DNA of 64,000 nt from an uncultured Dongia sp. Lineage in GTDB: Bacteria; Pseudomonadota; Alphaproteobacteria; Dongiales; Dongiaceae. How positions within the stretch are numbered: the stretch's first letter is position 1; each line of letters opens with the position of its first letter. A program made the translations under genes and the position numbers. The notes beneath the pieces are model-generated. The model had not been told where the DNA came from. It saw nothing but the letters and a program-made list of their open reading frames with translations, and did no database searches. Shown here one piece after another: positions 25,823 to 35,764 of this stretch. The DNA lies in the NCBI RefSeq assembly GCF_936916975.1, contig NZ_CAKZGO010000006.1, forward strand, positions 243,665 through 307,664, read 5' to 3'.

Positions 25823-26587
25823 ATGTCGCGCCGTCGCCGCATTTATGAAGGCAAGGCCAAGGTCCTGTTCGAGGGGCCGGAACCAGGTACTCTGGTGCAA
25901 TATTTCAAGGATGATGCGACCGCCTTCAACAACCAAAAGAAGGGCACCATCACCGGCAAGGGCGTCCTTAATAACCGCATTTCCGAATATCTGATGGTGA
26001 AGCTGGGCGAGATCGGCATCCCGACCCATTTCGTCCGCCGTCTCAACATGCGCGAGCAGCTGGTGCGCGAGGTTGAGATCATTCCCCTTGAGGTCGTGAT
26101 CCGCAACGTAGCTGCCGGTTCGCTGGCCAAGCGCCTCGGCATTGCCGAAGGCACGCAGCTGCCGCGCTCGATCATCGAATATTATTACAAGTCGGATGAG
26201 CTCGGCGATCCGATGGTTTCGGAAGAGCACATCACCGCCTTCAACTGGGCCATGCCGCAGGATCTCGACGAGATGCTGGCGCTGTCGCTGCGCATCAACG
26301 ATTTCCTGACCGGTCTGCTGCTGGGCGTTGGCTTGCGCCTGGTCGACTTCAAGCTGGAGTTCGGCCGGCTCTACGAAAACGAAGAAATGCGCATCGTGCT
26401 GGCCGACGAGATCAGCCCGGACAATTGCCGCCTGTGGGACGTGAAGACCGGCGAGAAGCTGGATAAGGACCGTTTCCGCCGCGATCTCGGCAATGTGGAA
26501 GAGGCCTATCAGGAAGTGGCGCGCCGTCTGGGCATTCTGCCGGAAGGAGGCCCTCGTGACATGAAGGGCCCGAGTACGATGCAATAG
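25823..26587 (+). CDS. purC: Phosphoribosylaminoimidazole-succinocarboxamide synthase (SAICAR synthetase)
   Basis: 254 aa, cytoplasmic. It ligates aspartate to CAIR using ATP in purine synthesis. Family motifs: [12 protein letters not shown] at the N-terminus, [26 protein letters not shown], and LVDFKLEFG with [16 protein letters not shown] 25823 has GGAG upstream; an in-frame TTG at 25808 is less likely. It is followed by a hairpin terminator and then purSQL. Confidence 0.96.
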   Translation: MSRRRRIYEGKAKVLFEGPEPGTLVQYFKDDATAFNNQKKGTITGKGVLNNRISEYLMVKLGEIGIPTHFVRRLNMREQLVREVEIIPLEVVIRNVAAGSLAKRLGIAEGTQLPRSIIEYYYKSDELGDPMVSEEHITAFNWAMPQDLDEMLALSLRINDFLTGLLLGVGLRLVDFKLEFGRLYENEEMRIVLADEISPDNCRLWDVKTGEKLDKDRFRRDLGNVEEAYQEVARRLGILPEGGPRDMKGPSTMQ

Positions 26588-26604
26588 GGCTTTTGCCCGG
26601 ATTT

Positions 26605-26635
26605 CTAGGGCGCCTGTTTGGCGCCCTAGTTGTTC
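26605..26635 (+). terminator. Strong stem-loop after purC
   Basis: A perfect 10-bp stem (CTAGGGCGCC with GGCGCCCTAG, loop TGTTT) lies 18 nt after the purC stop, followed by TTGTTC. The U tract is short, so it may attenuate rather than fully stop transcription into purSQL. Confidence 0.55.
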
Positions 26636-26687
26636 GCGGCAGGTGTTTTGGTTTTGATTTTGAATTTCTTGCGACAAAGGGACCGTT

Positions 26688-26930
26688 ATGAAGGCTCGCA
26701 TCCACATCACCCTCAAATCCGGCGTACTTGATCCCCAGGGCCGCGCCATCGCCAGCGCGCTGCATGCGCTGGGCTTCAACAATGTCGATGATGTCCGCCA
26801 GGGCAAGTATATCGAAGTCGATCTCAAGGAGAGCGACAAGGCCAAGGCCAAGACGGCCGTTGACCAGATGTGCGGCAAGCTGCTGGCCAACACCGTCATC
26901 GAGAACTACAGCATCGATCTGGTGGATTGA
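26688..26930 (+). CDS. purS: Phosphoribosylformylglycinamidine synthase subunit PurS
   Basis: 80 aa, the usual length for PurS. Motifs: KSGVLDPQGRAIASALHALG and NVDDVRQGKYIEVDL. It forms the FGAM synthetase complex with PurQ and PurL and links the glutaminase to the synthetase. Three bases separate it from purQ. Confidence 0.95.
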   Translation: MKARIHITLKSGVLDPQGRAIASALHALGFNNVDDVRQGKYIEVDLKESDKAKAKTAVDQMCGKLLANTVIENYSIDLVD

Positions 26931-26933
26931 GCG

Positions 26934-27623
26934 ATGAAGGCGGCAATCGTCGTATTCCCCGGTTCCAATCGCGAAAACGATGCCAAGGCGGCGCTGACCC
27001 AGGCGATGGGCAGCGAGCCGGTCATGGTCTGGCATCGTGACACGTCTTTGCCCAAGGTCGACCTGGTCCTGGTCCCCGGCGGCTTCTCCTACGGTGACTA
27101 TCTTCGCTGTGGCGCCATCGCGGCCAATTCGCCGGTCTTGCGCGAAGTGAAGGCGCGGGCCGAGCAGGGCATGGCGGTCATCGGCGTGTGCAACGGTTTC
27201 CAGATCATTACCGAAGCCGGCCTGCTGCCGGGCGTGCTGCTGCGCAACGCCAACCTCAAATTCGTCTGTCGCAATGTGGGCCTTCGGGTCGAGACCTCGA
27301 ATTCGCGCTTCACCTCCGGCTACAAGAAGGGCCAGGTGCTGTCCATTCCGGTGGCGCATCATGACGGCAACTATTTCGCCGATGCGCGCACGCTGGATGA
27401 GTTGGAAGCCGAGGATCGGATCGCGTTCCGCTATTGCGGGCCCGAAGGCCGTCTTGATAGCAATTACAATCCCAATGGATCGACCCGGCACATCGCCGGC
27501 ATCCTCAACAAAAAGCGCAATGTGCTGGGCCTGATGCCACATCCTGAGAACGCCATCGAACCGCTGCACGGCTCGACCGACGGCAAGGCCTTGTTCCACA
27601 GCCTGGTGGAGACCGTGTCGTGA
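26934..27623 (+). CDS. purQ: Phosphoribosylformylglycinamidine synthase, glutamine amidotransferase subunit PurQ
   Basis: 229 aa class I glutaminase. Nucleophile Cys is in [13 protein letters not shown] (about residues 84-96), with the His-x-Glu triad in [11 protein letters not shown] near the C-terminus. It generates ammonia from glutamine for PurL. Its TGA overlaps the GTG start of purL by 4 nt (GTGA), a typical coupling arrangement. Confidence 0.96.
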   Translation: MKAAIVVFPGSNRENDAKAALTQAMGSEPVMVWHRDTSLPKVDLVLVPGGFSYGDYLRCGAIAANSPVLREVKARAEQGMAVIGVCNGFQIITEAGLLPGVLLRNANLKFVCRNVGLRVETSNSRFTSGYKKGQVLSIPVAHHDGNYFADARTLDELEAEDRIAFRYCGPEGRLDSNYNPNGSTRHIAGILNKKRNVLGLMPHPENAIEPLHGSTDGKALFHSLVETVS

Positions 27624-29824
27624 GCGTGCAGACCAAAATTACCCCGGAGATCGTTGCCGAGCACGGCCTGAGCGCCGACGAATACAAGCTGGTGCTGGAG
27701 ATCATGGGGCGCGAGCCAAGCATGACCGAGCTTGGCATTTTCTCAGTCATGTGGTCGGAGCACTGCTCATACAAGTCATCCCGCGTGCATCTGAAGAAGC
27801 TGCCGACCAAGGCACCATGGGTCATCCAGGGTCCTGGCGAAAATGCCGGCGTCATCGATATCGGCGACGGGCAGGCGGCCATCTTCAAGATGGAGAGCCA
27901 TAATCATCCGAGCTTCATTGAACCCTATCAGGGTGCAGCGACCGGTGTGGGCGGCATCATGCGCGATGTCTTCACCATGGGCGCCAGGCCGATCGCCAAT
28001 CTCAACGCGTTGCGCTTCGGCGAACCGACCGACCCCAAGACGCGTCATCTGATCAGCGGTGTCGTTGCCGGCATTGGCGGCTATGGCAATTGCATGGGTG
28101 TGCCGACCGTGGGTGGCGAGGTCAATTTCCACGCCAGCTATAACGGCAATATCCTGGTGAACGCGATGACCGTCGGTCTCGCGGACACCGACAAGATTTT
28201 CTATTCGGCGGCTGCCGGTATCGGCAATCCGGTGATCTATGTCGGCGCCAAGACGGGGCGCGACGGCATTCACGGCGCCACCATGGCGTCAGCTGAATTC
28301 ACCGAAGATTCGGAAGAAAAACGCCCGACCGTGCAGGTCGGCGATCCGTTCACCGAAAAGCTGCTGCTGGAAGCCTGCCTCGAGTTGATGGCGACAGATG
28401 CGATTGTCGCGATCCAGGACATGGGCGCTGCCGGCCTCACCTCATCATCGGTCGAAATGTCGTCGAAGGGGGGGCTCGGCATCGAGCTCGATCTCGACAA
28501 AGTGCCGGTACGTGAGACCCGTATGACCGCCTATGAGATCATGCTGTCCGAAAGCCAGGAGCGCATGCTCATGGTGCTGAAGCCGGCGGCGATGGAGAAG
28601 GCGCGCGCCATCTTCACGAAGTGGGAGCTGGATTTTGCGGTAATTGGCGTGCTCACCGATACCGGCCATCTGGTCCTGAAGAAGGACGGCGAAGTTGCCG
28701 CCGACATGCCGGTGGCACCGCTGGTCGACAAGGCGCCGGTCTATGAACGGCCCTGGATTCCGACGCCGGCACAGCCGGTGATCGACGCCAAGGACGTGCC
28801 GGCGCCGAATGATCTTCTCTGTGCGCTGAAGTCGATGATCGGCTCACCCGATCTCGCCAGCCGTCGCTGGGTGTGGGAACAGTATGATCATCTGGTCATG
28901 GGCCAGACGGCGCAGCGGCCGGGTGGCGATTCCGCTGTCGTGCGCGTGCCGGGTGTGCCGGGTAAGGCGCTCGCTATGAGTTCCGATTGCACGCCGCGTT
29001 ATGTTTTTGCCGATCCGAAGCAAGGCGGGGCGCAGGCGGTGGCGGAAAGCTGGCGCAACATTACGGCAGTCGGCGCGACGCCGCTTGCCATTACCGATAA
29101 TATGAACTTCGGCAATCCGCAGCGGCCGGAGATCATGGGGCAGTTCGCCCTCTCGATCGAAGGCATGGCGGACGCGTGCCGCGCGCTCGACTATCCGGTC
29201 ATTTCCGGCAACGTCTCGCTCTATAACGAGACCAACGGCAAGGGCATTCTGCCGACACCGACGATCGGTGGCGTGGGATTGATGAAGAATGTCGACCGCA
29301 TGGCGACGGTTGCTTTCAAGCAGGCCGGTGAAGCTGTGCTGGTGCTGGGTGAGAGCAAAGGTTGGCTCGGCCAGTCGATCTTCCTCCGTGAGACCCAAGG
29401 CAAAGAAGAGGGCGCGCCGCCGCCGGTCGATCTCGCCGCCGAACGCCGTCACGGCGATTTCGTGCGCGGGCTGATCGTCGCAGGCGACGTTGTCACCTGT
29501 CATGATGTCTCCGACGGTGGCCTGCTGGTGGCCCTGACCGAAATGGCGATGGCAGGCAATGTCGGCGTCAAATTGACGACGCCGCAGTCTGATGTGCCCA
29601 GCCACGGCTACTGGTTCGGTGAGGATCAGGCGCGCTATGTCATCACCGTGCCCGCCGCCAATGCAGCGGCCATCGACGCCAAGGCGAAGGCAGCCGGAGT
29701 GCCGGTTTCGCGTGTTGGGGAGACCGGCGGCGATGCGGTGGTACTTGATGGCCGCAAGATGCCGATCAGCGATCTCCGTCAATCGCATGAAGCCTTTTTG
29801 CCGACCCTGATGGGTGCGGCGTAA
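27620..29824 (+). CDS. purL: Phosphoribosylformylglycinamidine synthase subunit PurL
   Basis: 734 aa, the small-type PurL. It begins at a GTG overlapping purQ. Motifs: [34 protein letters not shown] (two parts of the ATP/FGAR site), [12 protein letters not shown] and a C-terminal [13 protein letters not shown]. It converts FGAR to FGAM using ATP and ammonia from PurQ. Full length with no interruption. Confidence 0.97.
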   Translation: MSVQTKITPEIVAEHGLSADEYKLVLEIMGREPSMTELGIFSVMWSEHCSYKSSRVHLKKLPTKAPWVIQGPGENAGVIDIGDGQAAIFKMESHNHPSFIEPYQGAATGVGGIMRDVFTMGARPIANLNALRFGEPTDPKTRHLISGVVAGIGGYGNCMGVPTVGGEVNFHASYNGNILVNAMTVGLADTDKIFYSAAAGIGNPVIYVGAKTGRDGIHGATMASAEFTEDSEEKRPTVQVGDPFTEKLLLEACLELMATDAIVAIQDMGAAGLTSSSVEMSSKGGLGIELDLDKVPVRETRMTAYEIMLSESQERMLMVLKPAAMEKARAIFTKWELDFAVIGVLTDTGHLVLKKDGEVAADMPVAPLVDKAPVYERPWIPTPAQPVIDAKDVPAPNDLLCALKSMIGSPDLASRRWVWEQYDHLVMGQTAQRPGGDSAVVRVPGVPGKALAMSSDCTPRYVFADPKQGGAQAVAESWRNITAVGATPLAITDNMNFGNPQRPEIMGQFALSIEGMADACRALDYPVISGNVSLYNETNGKGILPTPTIGGVGLMKNVDRMATVAFKQAGEAVLVLGESKGWLGQSIFLRETQGKEEGAPPPVDLAAERRHGDFVRGLIVAGDVVTCHDVSDGGLLVALTEMAMAGNVGVKLTTPQSDVPSHGYWFGEDQARYVITVPAANAAAIDAKAKAAGVPVSRVGETGGDAVVLDGRKMPISDLRQSHEAFLPTLMGAA

Positions 29825-29843
29825 GATCACGGGAGTTATTGCC

Positions 29844-30080
29844 ATGGCCATGGAAGCAAGCGAAATCGCCAGGTTGATCAAGGAAGCTCTGCCGGATGCC
29901 GATGTCACGATCGAGGATCTGCGCGGCGACGGCGATCATTACGCGGCACAGGTCGTGTCATCCGCCTTCGTCGGCAAGTCTCGGGTGCAGCAGCATCAGA
30001 TCGTCTATGCCGCGTTGAAGGGCAAGATGGGCGACGAGTTGCACGCTCTGGCACTACAGACCTCGGCCCCGGCAGCCTGA
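29844..30080 (+). CDS. BolA-family protein
   Basis: 78 aa. The BolA fold is seen in EIARLIKEALPDADVTIEDL, then GDHYAAQVVSSAFVGKSRVQ, where the Phe-x-Gly-Lys-Ser-x-x-x-x-His segment (through QQHQIVYAALKG) is the signature. BolA proteins pair with monothiol CGFS glutaredoxins to handle [2Fe-2S] clusters, and the partner grxD lies about 200 nt downstream. ATG 29844 is chosen with GGGAG upstream; it starts 19 nt after purL. Confidence 0.92.
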   Translation: MAMEASEIARLIKEALPDADVTIEDLRGDGDHYAAQVVSSAFVGKSRVQQHQIVYAALKGKMGDELHALALQTSAPAA

Positions 30081-30275
30081 CCGCCTTGTGGTTTTGGCTT
30101 GATGGCGATCACTTTTGCGGCCATTTGGCCCGCGGGCGCTGTATTCCTGCTGGTGCCAGCGGCCTGGCGGCGGCAAAATGCCCCGGTGCTGGCTGAGCCT
30201 GTGATCAGCCTCGACAATTGACTTTCCAACTGATTGCCGCCATATCGCGAGCAAAGGCAGAAAGGATTACCGCCC

Positions 30276-30617
30276 ATGAGTGACAACCCCGTTTTCGACC
30301 GGATTCGCGACGATATCGGCAGCAACGACGTCGTGCTCTACATGAAGGGCACCCCGGTATTCCCGCAATGTGGCTTCTCCGCCGCCGTTGTGCAGGTGCT
30401 GAGCCATGTCGGGGTGAAGTTCAAAGGCATCGATATCCTGCAAGACCCCAGCTTGCGCCAGGGTATCAAGGAATTCGCCAGCTGGCCGACTGTGCCTCAG
30501 CTCTATGTGAAGGGCGAGTTTGTCGGCGGCTGTGACATTGTCCGCGAAATGTATGAGTCCGGCGAGTTGCAGCAGCTGCTCAAGGACAAGGGTGTCAGCA
30601 CCAGCCAGGCTGCCTGA
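30276..30617 (+). CDS. grxD: Monothiol glutaredoxin, Grx4 family
   Basis: 113 aa. The family signature MKGTPVFPQCGFSAAVVQ (CGFS active site) and the glutathione-binding WPTVPQLYVKGEFVGGCDI are present. CGFS glutaredoxins bind and transfer [2Fe-2S] clusters with BolA. ATG 30276 follows AAAGGA. The gene ends at a clear terminator. Confidence 0.96.
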   Translation: MSDNPVFDRIRDDIGSNDVVLYMKGTPVFPQCGFSAAVVQVLSHVGVKFKGIDILQDPSLRQGIKEFASWPTVPQLYVKGEFVGGCDIVREMYESGELQQLLKDKGVSTSQAA

Positions 30618-30640
30618 TCTTTCCAGCGATGTTCGAGAAA

Positions 30641-30670
30641 GCCCGCCGGCGCAAGTCGGCGGGCTTTTTT
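30641..30670 (+). terminator. Intrinsic terminator after grxD
   Basis: GCCCGCCG and CGGCGGGC form an 8-bp GC stem with an 8-base loop, followed by TTTTTT, 23 nt after the grxD stop. Good rho-independent terminator. Confidence 0.9.
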
Positions 30671-30840
30671 CATGCCGGTGACCGTGAGGGCGGGACCTTT
30701 CCGGTTGGTCAATTCAACATCATTTCCACGAAAACCGAACATTTGGCTTGCGACCCTGCAAACCCTGTGGATAGATTTGTGCCTCAATAAAAAAATGCCC
30801 CAGTCCATAAGGGGCTCCATAGGCAACAGGGAGAGGTGAG

Positions 30841-31809
30841 ATGAAGCAGACGTTCCGCCGTTCGGCGTTCGGTGCGGCCATTGTCCTCGGCCTCGGCTTA
30901 GGCGTGTCGACGACGCCCGTTTTCGCACAAGAAAGTACTGATCCGATCAAGATCGCGATGTTCGACTGGACCAGTGTGAACCTCAACGCGACCATCCTCG
31001 CGCAGATATTGAAGGCCAAGGGCTACAATGTTGAATTGGTAACCTCTGACTATCTGTCCAGTCTCCAGACCGGCTTGCAGACCGGGGACCTGACCATCGG
31101 CATGGAGTTCTGGGATACGACCGCGGGCGAGGCCATGGCCGCGGCCGACGCCAGCGGCAAGACCGAGAAGATGGGCGCCCTCGGCCCCAAGGCGAAGGAA
31201 GAATGGTGGTACCCTTCCTATATGAAGGAGAAGTGCCCCGGCCTGCCGAATTGGGAAGCGCTCAAGGATCCCAAATGCGCCGAGGCTTTCTCCACACCCG
31301 AAACCGCGCCCAAGGGTCGTTATGTCGGCGGCCCGGTGACCTGGGAAGGCTTTGACGACGAGCGCGTCGAAGCCCTGGGACTGCCGTTCGAAGTGATCCA
31401 TGCCGGCACTGATGCGGCGATGTTCGCCGAACTGGAATCAGCCTATCAGCGGCAGGCGCCGATCATGCTGTGGATCTACAGCCCGCATTGGGCGCCGGCG
31501 AAATACAAGGGCGAGTGGGTTGAGTTCCCTGAGTTCTCGAAAGCCTGCTACGAAGACCCGTCGGTCGGCGTGAACCCGGATATGGCTTACGATTGCGGGA
31601 AGCCGTTCGGCGAGATTTGGAAATACGCGTGGGCCGGGATGAAGGATAAGTGGCCGGGCGCCCACAAGATCGCGGCCAATTATACGATCACTGCCGACGA
31701 ACTCAATGCGCTCTCCGGGCAGGTTGACCTCGATGGCAAGACGATCGAGGAGGTGGCGGCCGGTTGGATCGCTGCCAACCAGGCCAAAGTCGACGCCTGG
31801 GCTCAGTAG
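30841..31809 (+). CDS. proX: Glycine betaine/proline-type ABC transporter substrate-binding protein
   Basis: 322 aa with a signal peptide cleaved near PVFAQ. The OpuAC/ProX fold starts KIAMFDWTSVNLNATILAQI. Four Cys (EKCPGL, DPKCAE, KACYED, YDCGKP) could make two disulfides, and Trp/Tyr-rich segments (EEWWYPSY, LWIYSPHW) suit a cation-pi cage for a trimethylammonium ligand. It is the first gene of a proX-proV-proW operon that also carries a DeoR regulator, a demethylating dehydrogenase and a kinase, so the importer probably serves catabolism rather than only osmoprotection. The true ligand is not proven. RBS AGGGAGAGG. Confidence 0.88.
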   Translation: MKQTFRRSAFGAAIVLGLGLGVSTTPVFAQESTDPIKIAMFDWTSVNLNATILAQILKAKGYNVELVTSDYLSSLQTGLQTGDLTIGMEFWDTTAGEAMAAADASGKTEKMGALGPKAKEEWWYPSYMKEKCPGLPNWEALKDPKCAEAFSTPETAPKGRYVGGPVTWEGFDDERVEALGLPFEVIHAGTDAAMFAELESAYQRQAPIMLWIYSPHWAPAKYKGEWVEFPEFSKACYEDPSVGVNPDMAYDCGKPFGEIWKYAWAGMKDKWPGAHKIAANYTITADELNALSGQVDLDGKTIEEVAAGWIAANQAKVDAWAQ

Positions 31810-31827
31810 TTTGACCAAGTGCGATCG

Positions 31828-31856
31828 CCGCGCCGGTGCAAGTTGCATCGGCGCGG
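31828..31856 (+). other. mRNA stem-loop between proX and proV
   Basis: CCGCGCCG pairs with CGGCGCGG, and an inner TGC pairs with GCA around loop AAGTT. It sits 19 nt after the proX stop, with no U run after it. Such structures between the binding-protein gene and the rest of an ABC operon commonly protect the upstream mRNA and raise the ratio of binding protein to membrane complex. Confidence 0.6.
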
Positions 31857-31887
31857 CCCTTTCCCAGCAGGTCATGAGACGAGGCAG

Positions 31888-32928
31888 ATGAAGAACGTCG
31901 CCAAGGTGAAGCTCGCCTGTCGCGGCGTGTGGAAGGTGTTCGGCCGCGGGGCAGAGGCCTATCTGGCAGGGAAGCCATCGCCAGAGATGCTGACGCCCGA
32001 TGCGATGGCGCGGGCCGGGTTGATGGCTGGTGTCCGCGACGTGTCGATTGAGATCGGCGAAGGCGAGATCTTTATCGTCATGGGCCTGTCCGGGTCCGGA
32101 AAATCCACCTTGCTGCGCTGCATGTCTCGCCTGATCGAACCCACCGCCGGTGAGGTATTGCTCGAAGGCAAGGATCTCCTCAAGGCCAGCGAAGCCGAGT
32201 TGATCGATATCCGCCGCCACAAGATGGGCATGGTGTTTCAGCACTTTGCCTTGCTGCCCCATCTTTCCGTGCTCGATAACGTGGCCTTTCCGCTGGCGAT
32301 CCAGAAAGTCGCTAAGGCGGAACGCGAACAGCGGGCGCGGGAGGTGATTGAACTTGTTGGCCTGGGCGGCCGCGAGAACGCCTTCCCGCGACAACTGTCC
32401 GGTGGTCAGCAGCAGCGTGTGGGGATCGCCCGGTCGCTGGCGGTGAAGCCGGAGCTTTGGTTCCTCGACGAACCGTTCTCGGCCCTCGACCCACTCATCC
32501 GGGGCGAAATGCAGGACGAACTCATCCGCCTGCAGCGGGTACTCAAGAAGACGATGATCTTCGTCACGCATGATTTTGACGAGGCAATTAAGCTCGCTGA
32601 TCGGATCGCCATCATGAAGGATGGCCGGATCATCCAGATCGGCACGCCAGAAGAACTGGTGATGCGCCCAGCGACCGATTACGTCGCCGCCTTCACCCGC
32701 AACGTGCAACGCGCCAAGGTGCTCACCGCGCGCAGCATCATGGGTCCGGTCAACGGCATGATTGCCGGGGATGGCGTGCGCGCCGGGGACAAGATCGCCG
32801 ATGTGGCGCCGATCGTCATCAATGCCGGCAAGACGATGGCGGTGATTGATGAGTCCGGCATGATCATTGGGACGCTGGCGCCGCAAGCCGTGATCGATAC
32901 ACTGATCGGGCGAGACGGGCGGGCATGA
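31888..32928 (+). CDS. proV: Glycine betaine-type ABC transporter ATP-binding protein
   Basis: 346 aa. Walker A GLSGSGKSTLLR (about residues 66-77), Q-loop MVFQHFALLPH, signature LSGGQQQRVGIAR, Walker B LWFLDEPFSALDP and the H-loop VTHDFDE are all intact. A C-terminal extension of about 70 residues corresponds to the region holding CBS domains in ProV, though only partly recognisable. An N-terminal part (VWKVFGRGAEAYL) is typical of the ProV subfamily. The 3' end overlaps proW by 4 nt (ATGA). Confidence 0.93.
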   Translation: MKNVAKVKLACRGVWKVFGRGAEAYLAGKPSPEMLTPDAMARAGLMAGVRDVSIEIGEGEIFIVMGLSGSGKSTLLRCMSRLIEPTAGEVLLEGKDLLKASEAELIDIRRHKMGMVFQHFALLPHLSVLDNVAFPLAIQKVAKAEREQRAREVIELVGLGGRENAFPRQLSGGQQQRVGIARSLAVKPELWFLDEPFSALDPLIRGEMQDELIRLQRVLKKTMIFVTHDFDEAIKLADRIAIMKDGRIIQIGTPEELVMRPATDYVAAFTRNVQRAKVLTARSIMGPVNGMIAGDGVRAGDKIADVAPIVINAGKTMAVIDESGMIIGTLAPQAVIDTLIGRDGRA

Positions 32929-34904
32929 CGACGCTGGCGCTCAGGCTCGGCAGCGCGCCGCGATCTTACTACTGGCTGCTCTGGTTGCTACTGGTCGTGG
33001 CCACTTACGTGCTGTGGTCGCAGCCCGAGCTGGCGAAGGGCCTCGTCAAGTATCCGCGCGGCATGATCGTGCCACTGATGGCCTGGATCAGCGCCGTCTC
33101 GAAATGGTGCGTCGACAATCTCAGCGTCTTCACCCGGGCGATCGCCGCCATTATCGATGTTCCTTTCCAGCTGGCGATATCGCTTATCGCCAAGGGCTTC
33201 ATGAATGTCAGCCAGGAGGTCGTCTTTCCGCGCTTCTCCTGGATCGGCATCATAGGCGCCATGGCAATCGCCGGTTATGCGCTGGGGGGCTGGCGGACCG
33301 GTATATTGAGCTTCTTCTGCTTTCTCTATATTGCGGTCGTAGGCAAATGGGATAGCGCCATGCTGACCCTCGCCTCGGTCGTGCTGTGCGTGCCGATCGG
33401 GGTCGTCTGCGGATTGCTGTTTGGTATCCTCGCCTTTCGTCTCAAATGGCTCGATGATTGGGTCCTCAGACCTTCGCTGGATATTGCCCAGACCATGCCA
33501 GCTTTTGCCTATCTGGTACCCATCTTGCTGCTGTTCGGTTTCGGCCCCGTCCCGGCCATGATCGCCACGGTCATCTTTGCGACACCGCCGATGGTGAGGG
33601 CGACAAAGCTCGCCCTCGAACAGGTGCCCGAAGAAATCACCAGCATGGCAGACATGTTTGGGTGCACCCGCCGGCAGCGCCTCTGGCGGGTGATGATCCC
33701 GACCGCCAAGCCACTGCTGCTGATCGGCATCAATCAGGTGATCATGATGACGCTCAACTTCGTCATCATCGCCTCGATGATCGGCGCCGGCGGCCTTGGC
33801 TTCGATGTGCTGACGGCGCTGCGCCGGCTGGCGATCGGTCCGGCGATGGAGGCGGGACTCGCCATTGTCGTGGTTGCCATTGCCCTCGATCGGATGAGTG
33901 TTGCAGCCGCTCACGAAGACAGGCGCTGGCGGCCACCGGCGGAGGCCAACTGGGCGCAACGGCATCCGTATGTGGTGATGGCCGCAGCTTGCCTCGCGGT
34001 TACGACACTGCTTGGCGTTGGCATCGACGCTTTCGCCGATGTGCCAAATTGGCTTGAATTTTCGACCAAGACGTTTTTCGACGAGATCATCAAATGGATC
34101 AATATCAACTTCCATGATGCTATTGAGGCCGTCAAAGTCTGGCTTCTGGTCAACGTCCTGAACCCATTCAGGAACCTTTTGGTCGATTTGCCGTGGGTCA
34201 CCGTCGTCGCAGCGACCGGCTTGCTGGGTTTTCAACTGAGCGGCTGGCGCCTTGCACTGTTGGTCACGCCACTGATCTTGTTCCCGGTGATTGTCGGCTT
34301 ATGGGATAAGACCATGTTCACCGTCTATCTTTGCGCCATCTCGACTTTCGTCTCTGCGCTGATCGGCATTCCGATCGGGGCATGGGCGTCGACACGGGAT
34401 TGGGGAAACCGGGTGGTGACCGTGATCATCGACACGCTGCAGACGATGCCGAGCCTGGTCTTCATCATTCCTGGCGTTATGCTGTTCGGCATCGGCGATG
34501 TGAGCGCAATGATCGCCATCGTTCTGTTCGCCGTCGCCGCGGCGATCCGTTATACCAACCATGGTTTGCGGCAGGTGCCGAGCCATCTAATCGAGGCGGC
34601 GGTGGCAGTTGGCTGCACGCCCCGGCAGATCTTTTGGCGCGTCAAACTACCGCTGGCCTCGCCGGAGATCATGCTGGGTATCAATCAAACGCTGCTCATG
34701 GCTCTTGCCATGCTGGTGATCACCGCGCTGGTAGGCACGCGGGATCTTGGCCAAGAGGTCTATATTGGCCTGGCCAAGGCAGATGCCGGTCGCGGTATGG
34801 TGGCGGGGCTGTGTGTAGCCTTTCTGGGTATCGTCGCCGATCGACTGATCGTCGCCGCGGCGAAGCGCGCGCGGCGGCGGCTGGGTCTGCCGGACGAACA
34901 ATGA
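32925..34904 (+). CDS. proW: Double-length glycine betaine-type ABC permease (two ProW domains fused)
   Basis: 659 aa, about twice the usual ProW domain content. Two permease modules are in tandem, each with an EAA-type coupling loop: EEITSMADMFGCTRRQRLWR near residue 235 and SHLIEAAVAVGCTPRQIFWR near residue 552, each followed by a GINQ helix. The link between the modules (about residues 330-350) is a hydrophilic turn. A single polypeptide could thus form the pseudo-dimeric channel that normally needs two ProW copies. It starts in an ATGA overlap with proV. Confidence 0.9.
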   Translation: MTTLALRLGSAPRSYYWLLWLLLVVATYVLWSQPELAKGLVKYPRGMIVPLMAWISAVSKWCVDNLSVFTRAIAAIIDVPFQLAISLIAKGFMNVSQEVVFPRFSWIGIIGAMAIAGYALGGWRTGILSFFCFLYIAVVGKWDSAMLTLASVVLCVPIGVVCGLLFGILAFRLKWLDDWVLRPSLDIAQTMPAFAYLVPILLLFGFGPVPAMIATVIFATPPMVRATKLALEQVPEEITSMADMFGCTRRQRLWRVMIPTAKPLLLIGINQVIMMTLNFVIIASMIGAGGLGFDVLTALRRLAIGPAMEAGLAIVVVAIALDRMSVAAAHEDRRWRPPAEANWAQRHPYVVMAAACLAVTTLLGVGIDAFADVPNWLEFSTKTFFDEIIKWININFHDAIEAVKVWLLVNVLNPFRNLLVDLPWVTVVAATGLLGFQLSGWRLALLVTPLILFPVIVGLWDKTMFTVYLCAISTFVSALIGIPIGAWASTRDWGNRVVTVIIDTLQTMPSLVFIIPGVMLFGIGDVSAMIAIVLFAVAAAIRYTNHGLRQVPSHLIEAAVAVGCTPRQIFWRVKLPLASPEIMLGINQTLLMALAMLVITALVGTRDLGQEVYIGLAKADAGRGMVAGLCVAFLGIVADRLIVAAAKRARRRLGLPDEQ

Positions 34905-34921
34905 GCTGAATGAGGGGTGTC

Positions 34922-35719
34922 ATGGCACAGTCGCCGGAAGTTATGTCGGATCTGAGGTTGAATGCGCGGCAGGCGCGGATTCTGGAAGTGCTGCGGCGCG
35001 ATCAGTTGCTGGCAGTGACACAGTTGGCCGAGGCGCTCGACGTGTCGGGCGAGACGATCCGACGCGATCTGCGACTACTCTCGGCCAAGGGGTTGGTCGA
35101 GAAAAGCCACGGCAATGTGCGTTGGCGGGATCGCAGCGAGGACCAACCGTTGCAGCGGCGCCTGCTGGATAACATGGCGCCAAAGCAGGGTATCGCGCGC
35201 GCGATCGCCGATGAGATCAGCGACGGGGAATCGATCTTCCTCGATACGGGGTCGACGAATATCTACGTGGCGCAGGCATTGAAAGGCCGCCGCAACTTGA
35301 CGGTCGTCACAAATTCCGCGCCGATAGCGCAGCATCTGAGCACCGGCGAAGGCAACCGGGTTTATCTCGCCGGCGGCGAACTACGTGCCGACGACAGCGC
35401 TGCCTTCGGTCCCGCCGCGATCGCGTTCCTGCAGCAATTCATGGTCAAGACAGCGATCATCAGCGCCTCCGGTTTGGACGCCAATCTTGGTGTCATGGAC
35501 AACCATCTGTGCGAAGCGGATGTCTCGCGCTCGGTCATCGGGCATACCGAGCGGGTGATCGTTGGTGCCGATTACACCAAGTTCAACCGCCGCTGCCTGG
35601 TTTCGGCCCTGGGCTTTGCCGATGTCGATTTGCTGGTGACGGACCAAAAGCCAACTGGCCCGCTGAGTGATGAGTTGGATCGCCATGACGTCGAGATATT
35701 GGTCGCCGGCGCTGTCTGA
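34922..35719 (+). CDS. DeoR-family transcriptional regulator
   Basis: 265 aa. An N-terminal HTH (ARQARILEVLRRDQLLAVTQLAEALDVS, then GETIRRDLRLLSAKG) is followed by a DeoRC domain with FLDTGSTNIYVAQAL and VVTNSAPIAQHL. DeoRC domains characteristically bind phosphorylated small molecules. ATG 34922 follows GAGGGG; ATG 34910 would add four residues. It is 17 nt after proW and just before the FAD dehydrogenase, so it probably controls this operon. The partner kinase at 38198-39130 could make its effector (inference). Confidence 0.9.
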   Translation: MAQSPEVMSDLRLNARQARILEVLRRDQLLAVTQLAEALDVSGETIRRDLRLLSAKGLVEKSHGNVRWRDRSEDQPLQRRLLDNMAPKQGIARAIADEISDGESIFLDTGSTNIYVAQALKGRRNLTVVTNSAPIAQHLSTGEGNRVYLAGGELRADDSAAFGPAAIAFLQQFMVKTAIISASGLDANLGVMDNHLCEADVSRSVIGHTERVIVGADYTKFNRRCLVSALGFADVDLLVTDQKPTGPLSDELDRHDVEILVAGAV

Positions 35720-35764
35720 GGCGTCTTGTGCCTTGGGACTATTGAATGGAGCTGAAGTAAGACG

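Noticed and set aside
30102..30221. A 39-codon ORF with one hydrophobic segment between bolA and grxD
   Set aside because: No ribosome-binding site and no conserved feature; it could be real, but the evidence is too thin to list.
30797..30815. GCCCC/GGGGC hairpin in the proX leader, with a T run on the minus strand
   Set aside because: No minus-strand gene ends here, and the 5-bp stem is weak; it cannot be assigned as terminator or riboswitch.
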